From Ostreococcus lucimarinus CCE9901 (taxonomy: Eukaryota > Chlorophyta > Mamiellophyceae > Mamiellales > Bathycoccaceae): 64,000 bases of DNA. The notes under the pieces were generated by a model that was given only the letters and a program-made list of their open reading frames with translations, was not told the DNA's origin and ran no database searches. How positions within the stretch are numbered: position 1 is the stretch's first letter; every line of letters starts with the position of its first letter. Positions 43,798 through 54,713 of the stretch are shown here, piece by piece. Both the position numbers and the translations under genes were made by a program. The DNA is taken from positions 124,001 to 188,000 of the forward strand of contig NC_009369.1 of assembly GCF_000092065.1 (NCBI RefSeq), read 5' to 3'.

Positions 43798-45288
43798 ATG
43801 CCCGCCGCGCTCCCCGTGGTCTCCGTCCAAGGCGGCAACGGCGCCACGAGCGCCCTGCCCGAAGTCTTCCTCTCCCCGATTCGTCCGGACATCGTCAACG
43901 CCGTGCACACGGGGCTGAACAAGAACAACCGTCAGGTGCGGCGGAGCGCGACGCGACCGCGCGATGCGAACGAGGGCGACGCGTGGACGCGCGCGCGACG
44001 CGAACGAGGGCGCGGGAACGAGAGAGCGACGACTGACGAATGTGCGCGCGTCGTTTTTGCGATCGCGATAGGCGTATGCGGTGTACAACCGAGCTGGGTG
44101 CGTCGACGACGCGAACGCGCGATCCATCGCGACCTCGGCGGGCGTCTGAACCCTCACCAGAGAGGGTTTCGGAGGCGCGCGACGACGACGACGGCGCGGC
44201 GCGGTGCGAGCGAACTCGAACGAGAGACTGACGAAAGATCGATTTAAACGAACAGGCACCAAACTGCGGCTGAATCCTGGGGTACCGGTCGCGCCGTGTC
44301 TCGTATTCCGCGCGTTCCGGGCGGCGGTACGCACCGCGCCGGTCAAGGGGCGTTCGGGAACATGTGCCGCGGCGGTCGCATGTTCGCGCCGACCAAGGTG
44401 TGGCGCCGCTGGCACCGACGCGTGAACTTGAAGGAGAAGCGATATGCGGTGTGCTCTGCGCTCGCGGCGTCCGCCGTGCCGGCGCTTTTGCTCGCGCGCG
44501 GTCACCGCGTCGAGGGCGTTCCGGAGGTGCCGCTCGTCGTCGACGACAGCGCGAGCTCCATCAAGAAGACGGCCAAGGCGGTTGAATTGTTGAAGCAACT
44601 CGGTGCGTACGCGGACGTCGAAAAGGTCAAGGCGAGCCGTAACATTCGTTCCGGTAAGGGTAAGATGCGTAACCGTCGTTACGTCCAACGCCGAGGCCCG
44701 CTCGTGGTGTACTCTGAGGACAACGGCGTCACGCGCGCGTTCCGCAACATTCCGGGTGTGGAATTGTGCTCCGTCGACCGCCTCGGTTTGCTCACGCTCG
44801 CCCCGGGTGGACACGTCGGCCGATTCATCATCTGGACCAAGAGTGCCTTCGACAAGCTCGACTCCATCTTTGGCACTGCGTCCAAGAAGAGCGCGTCCAA
44901 GAAGGGCTGGAAGCCGCCGACGAACATCATGGCGCAAACCGACTTGGCGCGTCTCATCAACTCTGATGAAGTTCAAAGCGCCGTCAACGCGCCGAAGGTT
45001 GGTGCTACGCGCGCGCACGCGCCGCTCAAGCGCAACCCGCTCAAGAACAAGTCCGCCATGGAACGCCTCAACCCGTACGCCAAGGTCGCTCGCGAGATGC
45101 AAGCTCGCGCGCAGGAGGAGCGCTCCAAGGCTAAGGCGAAGAAGAGCGCCACTGCGCGCTCGGCGGTTGGCCAAAAGTTCTACGAATCCATGAAGGTGGA
45201 CTCCAACTACGAAGGCGAACTTTTCGAAGATTTCGACGACTGGCTCACCCGCGGCGCGCCCGTGGTGCAAGGCGGCGACGACGAATAA
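43798..45288 (+). CDS. RPL4: 60S ribosomal protein L4 (uL4), two introns, 26-nt microexon
   Basis: A 398-residue cytosolic large-subunit ribosomal protein. Exons: 43798-43935, 44072-44097 (26 nt) and 44256-45288. Joining them gives [34 protein letters not shown], exactly the uL4 order (family: [26 protein letters not shown]). Intron 1 is 136 nt (GTGCGG to ATAG, phase 0) and intron 2 is 158 nt (GTGCGT to ACAG, phase 2). The long loop [22 protein letters not shown] that reaches into the ribosome exit tunnel is intact, as are [25 protein letters not shown] and [14 protein letters not shown]. The C-terminal extension is basic then acidic ([18 protein letters not shown]-like end). The end converges on the next gene. 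Confidence 0.96.
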
Positions 45289-45497
45289 GCGTCTTAGCAA
45301 CGGACCATTTAGCTCGTTTGTCATTACGAACACACACCCTAATGACCCTAATGAAATTAAGAAACAGTCGCCAGCAGGCTGTGCGACCGCGCTACTTTGA
45401 CTAACTCTCTAGATTATGCTACAAAAACCGTGCTACTACTAATCGCGGCGAGAAGACGGCTCAACTTCTCATCGCTCTATAACAAACGACGCGTTTG

Positions 45498-48400
45498 TCA
45501 TCGGCGTTCGCGCCCCGGTAGCGCGCGAACGCTCGATCCGAGTGCGCGTGAGAGTGCCCTGAGCGCCGACGCCACGGAGGCGCTGGATGAGGATGTTTTC
45601 ATCGCCTCGGGATCGAGCAGGAACGTCACCGCGGCTTCGATGTGTTCGACGCGCCGCGATACTTCGTCGCGCGCGCGATCATCGGTGGATGAAGCGCACT
45701 GCGCGAGGAATTTCGTCGCCGCGACGAGAAGTGCCCGCCCGCGTTCGCTCGCGCTTTCTTCCACGTAGAACGCGTTCGGCGCGAGCGCCGGCGTCGACGA
45801 TGGGTCACCCCAACGCACGTCGCCGAGATCACACGACTCGCGAACGACGGCGGTTTCCGGAAGCGGCGCGAGCGCGTCGCTCAATGCGCGTTCCGCCTCT
45901 TTGCGCTCGAGAGCGACGGATTTGTCGTTCAGCTTTTGCGCCGTGGCGAGCACTGCCTTCAATCGCTCAATCTCAAGCGCGCGAGGCGAGCGATCTTTCG
46001 ATTTTGAGAACAAATTGACCGACACTTGATTCTGCTCTCGACTCGCCGGCGACGCCAGAGCGGCGCGAACGAGAAACGATACCGATGCCGCGGCGTACGC
46101 TCGCGTCACGCGCCACACGGCGTTTGAATTCAACGCCGCGTCGAGCAAAATCGTTCTGTCCTGAACGTTCGGCGCGGTTCCGGTCACGGCGACAGAGATT
46201 GATGTGGGTACGTTCGTCACCGGTCTCCGCGGCTCCTGCGGCAAATCTTGCGCGCGCGCTCCGGGAAACGGAAAGCGCGCGCGAGTCGACGACGGTTTTT
46301 GCAGCGGTCGAGGATGAGGTTGCAATCGCTCCTGACGTTTTCGCTGCTTTGACACCGTCGTCGTCGTCGTCGTCGTCGAAGACGAGGTCGCGGATTTGTT
46401 CTCGACCTCGCGCGCCGCTCGTCGACCCCCAAATAGCGGGACCAAAATATCCGTCAACACTGCGGCGACGCTCGCCGTGGCGTGATGGTCGCCCGATCTC
46501 GTCGAGTCCGTGGCCTCGTGCACCATGACGATGAGCGGAAAGGCCATCGAACTCAACAACATAGAAGGCGCGATGGCGTGGCTTTCGTCTTCGTCGTTCG
46601 TCATCAAGTCGCACATGAATTCGACCGACGTGATGACTCGTCTCGCCGCGCACTTTTGCGGCGCTCTGAGCGCAGAGAGGACAAAGTGTGGAAGATACCG
46701 CCTCATCGCAACATCGCCGACGACGCCGAATGGTTTGTTACCGATTCCCTGTAACGCTTTCGCGAGGGATTCGACGAGCGAGCGCTCGCGCGCGCGTGAA
46801 TTTGGAGTCCCAGTGATGGCTTCGAGGACGCCGAACGTGGCGATGGCGAGCTGTCGCTGTGTCACCGCAAGGACGCGCTCGTTTGAATCTCTCTGCGCCG
46901 TCTTCATCGCGTCATCGATGGCGCACAAATGCGCGCGAAAGACGTCTCGCTCGGACGCTTCCAAGTTCGTCGCCAGGAGCTCACCCAGAGGCGAACGTTC
47001 GTTTCTCGAACCCCAAAACCACGCCGTCGACGGAGGCGAGGGCGAAAGACGAGGAAGCGCGAACGTCGTGTCTTGATCACGAATATTTTCCGCCGACTGC
47101 GTGTCGGCGAGAAGAATTATCGAGGCACAATGTGTGGCCATCTCTCGAACTAAAGCGCCAATGATGCGCGCGTACGGCGCGTTTGACTCGTGTGAGCCGT
47201 CGCGTGCTCGAGTTTGCCGCTTGTACAGCCCGACACAGTGAGCAGGCAATGCGAGGGCGATGCGACGCATGGTAGAGACTACGCGCACGTCACTTTTCAC
47301 ATCCGGCTTGTTGAGCTCTTTCGTCACCAGTGTTGCGACCGCAGCGCGAAAAATACCCTCTTTCGATGTCAAGAGCGCTCCCGGTCGCTCGCCGGCGGCG
47401 ACGACGTGAGATTCGCCGCCAATCTTCGTTTTCCCGCGTAACACCGCCGCAACGGCGGCGCCTCCTTTAGATTGCGACCAACCTACGGTCGGTACTGGAG
47501 AGGCTTGTTGATTCATTGTCAAAAGCTCGCTTCGCGCGCACAACGCAACGGCCAGCGGCGCGGCGCCGCCGGCGACAGAGTCCGCCGCAAACGCCAACCA
47601 CGAGCACAACGTTAAGTCGAAGTCTTTCAAACCGTACTTATCCGAAAATGAACCAGGAGAATATATCGTTGCGAGAGACCTTGACGTGAACACGCGCTCT
47701 CGCCAATCACTTGACAGCGCACGCTTGTCAAGCGCGCCCAGAGTTTCGAGCCCCTCGTTTCTGCATTCGGTGGCGGCGCAGCCGAGTACAGCGAACGCCG
47801 TGGCCCATGCCGCGGACGCTTCGGCGATCACCGCTCCGTCGGCAAACGCGTGAGTGGTCCCTGGTATCGATGGTTCGAGCGCTCCCGTCATTTTTTGACA
47901 GTCGGCCAACGTTGTCATTGCTCGAACTGCTTCCTCTGCTGGTTTCGCTCGGCCCCATTCGCTGCTCGTCGCCCCGCGAGCAAGCCAAATTCCGAGGCAT
48001 GTCGTCACAGCGCGCAGTAAGATGCACCGGGGTGCGGGGTCGTCTCTACAATTGATCTGCGATGCGAGCGAGGTGAAGATTTGCTTCAAGCAAAGCATGG
48101 CTTGATCATCCAGAGAAGATTGCGCGCAAGCGCGAAACAGTTCGATGTGGACGCTTGCGCGATGCTGGAGACGCAGCGCCGCTGGAGACAAAGGGAAGGT
48201 GTGTCCTCCCAATGCCCTGAATTCATTGTCGCTATTCTTGTACGCACACACTTCATCCGTGATTTTGCTCAAGCGAGCGTCGGGAAGCCATTTGCCGAGC
48301 TCGCGGCGTAAAACCTTGTGCTCGCACGCGCACTTTGCGAGATGATCGCCGAGCGCGCGATACAACGCCTCACACGCCGTACCAGTCACGAACCGAGCGT

Positions 48401-50324
48401 TTGCAGCTTTGAAGGACTCATCATACGGTCGCCACACCAAGGGCATGCACGCTTGACAACACGCAGCGGACTTTCGTGCCGTCAAGCGCCAGTCTTGCGC
48501 GGCGCCTGAATTCACACTCGCGCCGTGAACGAGTTTCCACAGCACTCGCACTGGATGTCTATCCGCCGTGCATCGCGGCCACCACGCGACAAGCTCTGCG
48601 ATGCGCTCGCAAATCGCTTGCGTATACTCTTCCTGGCTGAAGTGTGTAGGCGGCACGATCCCGCTCTTGGGCTCTACTGGAAAGCTCGCGACGCGAGATT
48701 CGTCCAACAACCAACCGACGACAGCCCACGCCTGCGTTGCCCAATCCGTGCCCACTGCGTGTTCGAGTTGATAACCTTTGCTGTACCACAGCTTTGCGGC
48801 GATAAAGGTAAGTTCCCACGCCACCTCGAGCGATCTTGCGTGACTGCTGTCGTCGAGAAGCGTGTCTCGCTCGAGCTTGGCAGCCTTTCTAATCGTCTCG
48901 CGTTCGGCCTCCACCAATTTCGGTAAAGTCTCTCGAAGTCCCGTCCAAAGTCCATCAGCACGCTCGAGAAGTGCCATCGCGTGTCCCCAACCGTCTATTT
49001 CGTCCAGCGTCATCTCATTCGAGTCGCCTGGCGTTCGCGCTGATGCGCCGACGCGACCCACGCTCCGGCGACTGACGAAATCCTTCATCGCCTTTTCGAG
49101 CACGCGCAAGCCTTCTACTTTTGCTTCTTCCACCGCCGCAGTCCACTCCAAATCGTCGTCGTTGGAGCGTTCGAATGCAGCCAGCGTGGTGTTGTCAGCC
49201 GTCGTCGTCGGAGCTCGATCGCCGAAGACACGATGATCGAATTTCCACGGCGCCGCCGCCTTCGTGAACACCGTCGTAATTCGAGGTTGCGTCGAGTTGT
49301 CGCGAGCGAGCGCCGACTTGTTTATCTCCCCAAACGTCTGCGTCCGCCGTCCCGTCGAGTTGTCGCGCACCAACAGCACCGTCGGACTCACCGCCTCGCT
49401 CGGCGGAACGGCGCGACGCCGTCTCGCCGGCGACGCCTCAACTTCTCCGACGACGACGACGCCCGGTGACTCGCTTTCACGCACCGGCGAAGACGCGTGA
49501 TCATGTGCCTCGTTCTCATCGTCATCGTCATCGTCATCAAAATCATCTTCATCCCACGAAACCGCCGGTCCTCGGCTCAAAACGTCCTCCACCGATTTTC
49601 CAAACGCCGTTCGTCTCACCATCCCTCGCTTCCCCTTACCGAATCGCTCGTTCACCACGTCCGCCACAGCGAACGATTTCACCCCTCGCGTCCGATCTTG
49701 ACTCGATTCGCTGTGCAACGACACCTCACCGTCTGATATTTCAAATCCTTCCTCGTCCTCGTCGGCGGCGCGTTCGATTTCGTCGTCGCGTTCGCTCGCC
49801 GACCCATCATCCGTTCGTCCTCGCCCATTCGCCCGCGATCGATGCGCATCGATGAGCATGGTCGTGAGCGCGCCTCTCGACGCGTCGTCGTCGTCGTCCG
49901 CGTCCGTGTCGCTCGCCGCGACTTTCCAACGCGCCGCGGCGTCGTCGTCGGCGTCAGCATCGTCCCATTCGTCCCTCACGCGCCGTCGTTTCGCGTCCTC
50001 GCGCCCGCGCGCATCGTCGACCGCGTCGGCGAGGAACGCCTCGACGTCGCGCGCGTCGATTTCGGCGCTCGCGCGCGCGTTCGTCGCGTCGCGAAGCGGT
50101 TTTTCGCCGTCGCGGTGCCGCCGCGACGACGACGACGCGACGGCGCCGCCGACGCGCGCGTCCGCGCGCGCGCGCGAGGACATCGACGACGACGCGCTGG
50201 ACGCGTTCGTCGCGCGTCGCCGCGAGCGACTCGCGAGCGAGGCGCGGTTTGAGGACGGACGGGCGCGGCGGGGACGCGGCGACAGCTCGGCGGCGTTTGA
50301 ATCGCGGCGGCGAACGCGCGACAT
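45498..50324 (-). CDS. Large unknown protein (1608 residues), acidic N-terminus and helical C-terminal body
   Basis: A single 4.8-kb intronless frame from the ATG at 50324. Residues 1-330 are disordered: Ser/Arg-rich, then acidic tracts (DEDDFDDDDDDDENEAHDHA). After that comes a motif seen twice, VRDNSTGRRTQTFGEINKSA and ALARDNSTQPRITTVFTKA. The long C-terminal body (about 400-1608) is helical with many Cys and Trp (VLWKLVHGASVNSGAAQDW, KCACEHKVLRRELGKWL), looking like an alpha-solenoid. Toward the end there is another basic, disordered Ser/Thr run (KSATSSSTTTTTTTVSKQRK) and a final helical segment. I cannot name the family with confidence. The acidic disordered start and solenoid body fit a genome-maintenance or nuclear scaffold protein, but that is inference. 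Confidence 0.85.
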   Translation of the reverse strand: MSRVRRRDSNAAELSPRPRRARPSSNRASLASRSRRRATNASSASSSMSSRARADARVGGAVASSSSRRHRDGEKPLRDATNARASAEIDARDVEAFLADAVDDARGREDAKRRRVRDEWDDADADDDAAARWKVAASDTDADDDDDASRGALTTMLIDAHRSRANGRGRTDDGSASERDDEIERAADEDEEGFEISDGEVSLHSESSQDRTRGVKSFAVADVVNERFGKGKRGMVRRTAFGKSVEDVLSRGPAVSWDEDDFDDDDDDDENEAHDHASSPVRESESPGVVVVGEVEASPARRRRAVPPSEAVSPTVLLVRDNSTGRRTQTFGEINKSALARDNSTQPRITTVFTKAAAPWKFDHRVFGDRAPTTTADNTTLAAFERSNDDDLEWTAAVEEAKVEGLRVLEKAMKDFVSRRSVGRVGASARTPGDSNEMTLDEIDGWGHAMALLERADGLWTGLRETLPKLVEAERETIRKAAKLERDTLLDDSSHARSLEVAWELTFIAAKLWYSKGYQLEHAVGTDWATQAWAVVGWLLDESRVASFPVEPKSGIVPPTHFSQEEYTQAICERIAELVAWWPRCTADRHPVRVLWKLVHGASVNSGAAQDWRLTARKSAACCQACMPLVWRPYDESFKAANARFVTGTACEALYRALGDHLAKCACEHKVLRRELGKWLPDARLSKITDEVCAYKNSDNEFRALGGHTFPLSPAALRLQHRASVHIELFRACAQSSLDDQAMLCLKQIFTSLASQINCRDDPAPRCILLRAVTTCLGIWLARGATSSEWGRAKPAEEAVRAMTTLADCQKMTGALEPSIPGTTHAFADGAVIAEASAAWATAFAVLGCAATECRNEGLETLGALDKRALSSDWRERVFTSRSLATIYSPGSFSDKYGLKDFDLTLCSWLAFAADSVAGGAAPLAVALCARSELLTMNQQASPVPTVGWSQSKGGAAVAAVLRGKTKIGGESHVVAAGERPGALLTSKEGIFRAAVATLVTKELNKPDVKSDVRVVSTMRRIALALPAHCVGLYKRQTRARDGSHESNAPYARIIGALVREMATHCASIILLADTQSAENIRDQDTTFALPRLSPSPPSTAWFWGSRNERSPLGELLATNLEASERDVFRAHLCAIDDAMKTAQRDSNERVLAVTQRQLAIATFGVLEAITGTPNSRARERSLVESLAKALQGIGNKPFGVVGDVAMRRYLPHFVLSALRAPQKCAARRVITSVEFMCDLMTNDEDESHAIAPSMLLSSMAFPLIVMVHEATDSTRSGDHHATASVAAVLTDILVPLFGGRRAAREVENKSATSSSTTTTTTTVSKQRKRQERLQPHPRPLQKPSSTRARFPFPGARAQDLPQEPRRPVTNVPTSISVAVTGTAPNVQDRTILLDAALNSNAVWRVTRAYAAASVSFLVRAALASPASREQNQVSVNLFSKSKDRSPRALEIERLKAVLATAQKLNDKSVALERKEAERALSDALAPLPETAVVRESCDLGDVRWGDPSSTPALAPNAFYVEESASERGRALLVAATKFLAQCASSTDDRARDEVSRRVEHIEAAVTFLLDPEAMKTSSSSASVASALRALSRALGSSVRALPGRERR

Positions 50325-50477
50325 CGAGACGCGCGCTGTGCGCGCGAATGGACGCGACCTTGCGCGGGATCGGGTACAGAAACTTTGCGGTGCGTCCTGG
50401 ATGTGCGATGGCGCGCGCGATGGCTGGGTGTTGATGATACATGAGGGACGCGTCGCGCGGCGCGTGGCGCGCGCGAA

Positions 50478-52652
50478 TCAAAAGACGAAACCGCCGAGGA
50501 TGATGAGCACGGGCCCGATCACGGGGAGGCGCTGCTGGATGCGTTCGAGTAAATCGTCGTCATCATCGTCGTCGCGAGATCTCCTCGCGACGGTGCGGGA
50601 AGGCTTCGATTTGGGTTGGGGTTTGGACTTGGCCGGACGCGCCGCGACTTTCGTAGTCGGCTTGGCGTGGCGCGCGGGCTTGGGTTTCGGTGCGCTCTTA
50701 CGCGCTGGCTTGCGGGTGTCGGCTGGGCGACGATTGAGCCTGGGCATTCGCGCAGCGGCGCGGGTGAAACCACCGATTCCAGCGAGCGCGCCGCCTTGTT
50801 TGCGATCGATCGCTGCTGCGCCTTCGAGTCCGCCTTGACGCTTGGTCAGATAGCGGCGCCACACCGAGGCTTCGCGCCACGCGCACTCGGCGTGGGATAA
50901 ACTCAACATGAAGACCAATTGTGTCGCCGCACGGACCTCGCGGAAGTTCATCGTGACTCTGTTCGTCGGTGGAGCCAAGGTGAAGCTTAAAATACTCGCG
51001 ACAATGAGCGCCAACGCGCCGTTCTCCGCGTGCACCTCGCCCGTGGACATGAGCTCTATGGAAGCCAAGATGGCGAGGGCGTTCGTCGCAGGGTGCAATC
51101 GTCGCAGGATGCCGTTCACCCACGGAAATGCGTCGAGGAAGACGTCGTGGTTGATCATTCCATAGTGTTCGTGCGGAGCGCCGACGATGGCACCGCCTGG
51201 AATCGGCCACAAAGCGCCAATGAACGTCGCCAAACTCAGCGGCGGAACGATGGCGGCGGCGGCGTTGGCGATGACGCCTCGCGCACTATCAGTGTCGGTT
51301 CTTCCCATGGAGGCTAGGGTGGCGGGAAGCAGCAATGGTGCGGCACGACGAGCGATGGCTTGGGGAATCGCCACGCGTCGCATAAACTCTTCGCCGAGCT
51401 TCGCAGAGAGCGACAAGACGACACTGTGCGCCGCTTGAATACCGGCGTTGGCACACAGCGCCACAATGGCGAGTTTTGCACCACCACCGTGCGCTTTCTC
51501 GACACGCGCGCTATCTAAAGACTTCATGAACGCCTTTACGTGTCCAACCGCCACGGCTAAGCGATACATCTTCGCCCCGAATCCTCGTTTGGCGTTGAGC
51601 ACTTTGTTGATGCCCTTTTCGTGTTGGCGGCGACGAATGAGCGTGTCCTCACCCGCCGCCCAAGCCGCGGCGCGACGCATCTGCTGCTCTAAATTTTTCC
51701 GCGTGCGTGCGCTCGCGGGCGAATTCGGGGGAATCCTCGTTCCGAGCGGCGTGCGCACGGGCGAAGGAGACCACGGCGCTGGCGATCTCGTCGACGCGCT
51801 CGACGTCGGCGACACGAACGGCTCGCTCTGCTCCGGCGACGCCACGCGCGCGAATCGAACATCTTGCTGCACCTCATCGCGCGCTTCGTCTCTACGATCG
51901 GCGACGGGAAATGACCATGAATCTTCCTTCTTCGCCTTCACCGCGACTTTCTCGCGCGGCGGCGGCGAAGGTTTCTTCGGCGTCGAATACGAAGCCTCTG
52001 AAAAATTTGGCGACGCCGCGGCAAACGACGCCTCGGGTACCGCCACCGGCGCCACCGGCGCCGTCGCCCCGACGCCCACACGCGTCGTTTCAATCCCGAT
52101 CTCTTTCTCGCGCCAATTGAAATCGTACTCCATCGCCTCCTTTCGCCTCGCCTCTCGCGTCCCGACGTCCGCCGGCGCCGCGACGTTCCCGGCCGCCAAG
52201 GTCCCGATCGCCCCGATGCTCGTCACCACGTCCCGCACCGGGCTCCCACTTTCGGGCGCGTCCCAGTGATTCGCGTACCCGTGATTGAACGTCGTCTTCG
52301 GCTCGTACCGCGTCGCATCACCGATCGTACCGCCGCCGCCGCGTCCAGCCGCGTCTCGCCGCAACTGCTCCAAAAACGTAAACTGCGCCCCATCGCTCGT
52401 CGGTGACGACGTTTCGAACCGCGTGTGCGTCGTGGGTTTGTAATCAAACGTTCTCGACGCCGTAGACGCGCTCGGGGAGCTCGACGGGCGCCACGCGCGC
52501 GAATAATCGCTGTCGTTGTTTGTGCCGTTGGAATCCGTCGGAACGCCGCCGACGCGCACGGCGTGAGCGTTCGACGCCGTGTACGGCGACGCGCGATTAC
52601 CCACGTGCGGTTCTCGCACGTTCTCGATAGTCACGTCGTCCGAGGTCGGCAT
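50478..52652 (-). CDS. Unknown protein with disordered N-terminus and membrane-type C-terminal half
   Basis: A 724-residue protein, ATG at 52652 (MPTSDDVTIENVREPHVGNR). The first 340 residues are disordered and Ser/Pro-rich (PAPWSPSPVRTPLGTRIPPN). A helical region with several hydrophobic stretches follows (LAIVALCANAGIQAAHSVVL, AIVPPLSLATFIGALWPIPG, ALALIVASILSFTLAP and ATQLVFMLSLSHAE). The tail is basic with repeated KPxxKPxP (RKSAPKPKPARHAKPTTKVA). It ends LPVIGPVLIILGGFVF, a clear C-terminal hydrophobic anchor. No family recognised. The end resembles a tail-anchor, so the protein may sit in an organelle or endoplasmic reticulum membrane with most mass outside. Confidence 0.8.
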   Translation of the reverse strand: MPTSDDVTIENVREPHVGNRASPYTASNAHAVRVGGVPTDSNGTNNDSDYSRAWRPSSSPSASTASRTFDYKPTTHTRFETSSPTSDGAQFTFLEQLRRDAAGRGGGGTIGDATRYEPKTTFNHGYANHWDAPESGSPVRDVVTSIGAIGTLAAGNVAAPADVGTREARRKEAMEYDFNWREKEIGIETTRVGVGATAPVAPVAVPEASFAAASPNFSEASYSTPKKPSPPPREKVAVKAKKEDSWSFPVADRRDEARDEVQQDVRFARVASPEQSEPFVSPTSSASTRSPAPWSPSPVRTPLGTRIPPNSPASARTRKNLEQQMRRAAAWAAGEDTLIRRRQHEKGINKVLNAKRGFGAKMYRLAVAVGHVKAFMKSLDSARVEKAHGGGAKLAIVALCANAGIQAAHSVVLSLSAKLGEEFMRRVAIPQAIARRAAPLLLPATLASMGRTDTDSARGVIANAAAAIVPPLSLATFIGALWPIPGGAIVGAPHEHYGMINHDVFLDAFPWVNGILRRLHPATNALAILASIELMSTGEVHAENGALALIVASILSFTLAPPTNRVTMNFREVRAATQLVFMLSLSHAECAWREASVWRRYLTKRQGGLEGAAAIDRKQGGALAGIGGFTRAAARMPRLNRRPADTRKPARKSAPKPKPARHAKPTTKVAARPAKSKPQPKSKPSRTVARRSRDDDDDDDLLERIQQRLPVIGPVLIILGGFVF

Positions 52653-52757
52653 GGCGACGGGCGCGGCGACGAATGACGCGGGGGGACTGAATCAATCCAA
52701 GAATGCAAAATTTGGCGCCGCGAATGAACGCAAAAGGTTTGATTCGACGCGAATGTT

Positions 52758-54530
52758 CTACGCCAAGGCTACGAAATCGCTAGAGCGGCGGGAAAACAAA
52801 CGCATGAAATTTGATTTCGCGCGATTGAGCGCGTTTCGAAGCTCGCAGGCGAGGACTTCGAATAAAAGGACGCGACCTTCGCGCTCGCGGAGGGCGTCGA
52901 GCGCCACGCGGAATCGAGGCGTGGAGGCGAGCAGGGAGACGTCTTGGAGCATGGCGAAGAGCATGTGGATGGAGAGCGAGCGCGTGCGCTCGTCTGTGGC
53001 GAGCTGGCGGATGACTTTACGAATCACGGGCGAACCTTCGGGGTTGGCGAGTAATTTCTTCATCGAGTACGGATAGACCTCGGCCAAGATGTTGAAGTTC
53101 GCGTCGGCGGATTTTGCCATGCCTTCGAGCGTGCCCAACGCGCGTGCGTTGTTCAAAAAGTACGGCGGTAGGACGAACTTGAAGCGCGGAACCAAGGCGA
53201 CGAGAGCGCCGAGGAGTTGGTCGAAACGCACGTTCGGGACGCCGCCGCCCTCGGGAAATTTCAGCGTGGCGTTTGCCGCGTCCTCGAGCGCCGACTCGAG
53301 CGCGCGCATCTCGCTCTCGTCCTCGAGTACTTCGGGCGGAATGAGCATGAGTTCGCCGAATAGTCGACCTACCGCAGCGTAATTGCGGCTGAAGATCAAC
53401 AGCGCCACGGCGGCGACTAAACCATCGCGCACTTGTTGCGGCACCGTGGACACGAGACCGAAATCCAAGTACGCCAAACCGCCGTTGGGCAATTTTAAAA
53501 TGTTCCCGCCGTGCGGATCGGCGTGCATCACCCCAGTCTCTATCAGCTGGCTCAGCGTGCACGAAATACCGAGCTTGACGTAGTGCAAGTCGTCCGCGTT
53601 CACCGCGCCCGTTCGCCCGGCGGTTAACTTTTCGCCTTCAATCCATTCCATGACGATGACGCGCTCGCCCACGCCGTACTTGTCAATCAATCGCGGCACC
53701 ACGATCCCGGGCTTGGGCAACGATTTCGCCGCGCTGCCGTTCTCACCGTAAAGCGCGTTGAACTGCATCAAATTCGCCGCTTCGCGTCTGAAATCCATCT
53801 CTTCGTATAATCGCGAGCAAAATTCATTCACGGCGTCCAGCGCGCGCGCCTTCACCTTCCCCGTGCGCTCCACCGCGCTCGCTCCGAGCCGTAACAACGC
53901 CGCATCCGCGTCCACCATCTCCCTAATTTCAGGTCGCTGCACCTTTATCGCCACCGTTTCCCCGTCTAACGTCGCCTTGTACACCTGCGCCAACGAAGCC
54001 GCCGCGCGCGGCGCGCCCGCCGCGCGCACCGCCTCCGCGACCGCCTCTCCCTCCGCTCCCAGATCCTCCCGCACGATCTCCACCGCTCTTTCATCGCTGA
54101 ACGCCGGCATGTCATCGCACAGTCCGCGCAGCGCTCGCGCCAGGTCTTCGCCCACGATGTCGCCGCGCGACGACAGCGCTTGCCCGAATTTCGCGTACGT
54201 CGGCCCGAGCGCGCCCACGGCCTCGACCAAACCTTCGCTCCTCGACGAATCGCTCGCGACGAACGCGACGCGCGCGCCCGCGCGTAAGATGTCGCCGACG
54301 CGCGCCAGCATCGCCGTCGGCATCGCCGTCGCTTCGCGCGTCCGATGTTTCGACGCTCGCGTGGACGCGTCCCGCCGATTACGTCGACTTCTTCGTCCGT
54401 TTTCGCGCGAGCGCGACCGCGCGCGCGTCGCGACGCGCCGTGACGACGCGACGCGACGCGCGCTGCGTCCCGCGGACGCGCTCGTGGACGCCGCGAGCGC
54501 CGCGCGCGCGCGCGCGGGCGCGAAAGCCAT
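52758..54530 (-). CDS. ABC1/ADCK-type atypical protein kinase (ABC1K), probably chloroplast
   Basis: A 590-residue UbiB-family atypical kinase from the ATG at 54530 ([20 protein letters not shown]). An Ala/Arg/Ser-rich N-terminus serves as a transit peptide. The family marks are all present: [21 protein letters not shown] with the KxGQ motif, the Ala-rich loop [17 protein letters not shown], the ATP Lys in [32 protein letters not shown] and [13 protein letters not shown]. Chloroplast ABC1 kinases act in prenylquinone metabolism and plastoglobules; mitochondrial ones support ubiquinone synthesis. The specific role here is open. The end is a helical tail. It is divergent from the PRPP synthetase gene at 54714. 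Confidence 0.92.
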   Translation of the reverse strand: MAFAPARARAALAASTSASAGRSARRVASSRRVATRARSRSRENGRRSRRNRRDASTRASKHRTREATAMPTAMLARVGDILRAGARVAFVASDSSRSEGLVEAVGALGPTYAKFGQALSSRGDIVGEDLARALRGLCDDMPAFSDERAVEIVREDLGAEGEAVAEAVRAAGAPRAAASLAQVYKATLDGETVAIKVQRPEIREMVDADAALLRLGASAVERTGKVKARALDAVNEFCSRLYEEMDFRREAANLMQFNALYGENGSAAKSLPKPGIVVPRLIDKYGVGERVIVMEWIEGEKLTAGRTGAVNADDLHYVKLGISCTLSQLIETGVMHADPHGGNILKLPNGGLAYLDFGLVSTVPQQVRDGLVAAVALLIFSRNYAAVGRLFGELMLIPPEVLEDESEMRALESALEDAANATLKFPEGGGVPNVRFDQLLGALVALVPRFKFVLPPYFLNNARALGTLEGMAKSADANFNILAEVYPYSMKKLLANPEGSPVIRKVIRQLATDERTRSLSIHMLFAMLQDVSLLASTPRFRVALDALREREGRVLLFEVLACELRNALNRAKSNFMRLFSRRSSDFVALA

Positions 54531-54713
54531 GACGACGCGACGCGAAGTGACGCGCCGTTCGGCACTCTCGCGCGCGTTCGCGCGTCGCGCACGGTTCGTC
54601 GCCGCCCTCGCGCGCGCGCTCGAGGTGGACGCGTAACGCGCGCGCGTCGTCGATCGACGCGCGGCGCGGACGGCGCGGCGCGGACGGCGCGGTGCGCGGA
54701 TAAAGCGACGACG

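Noticed and set aside
42915-43928. Upstream extension of the AGM1 frame
   Set aside because: It runs through the CCAT microsatellite and antisense to the small coiled-coil gene and RPL4 exon 1, with only low-complexity Arg/Ala sequence.
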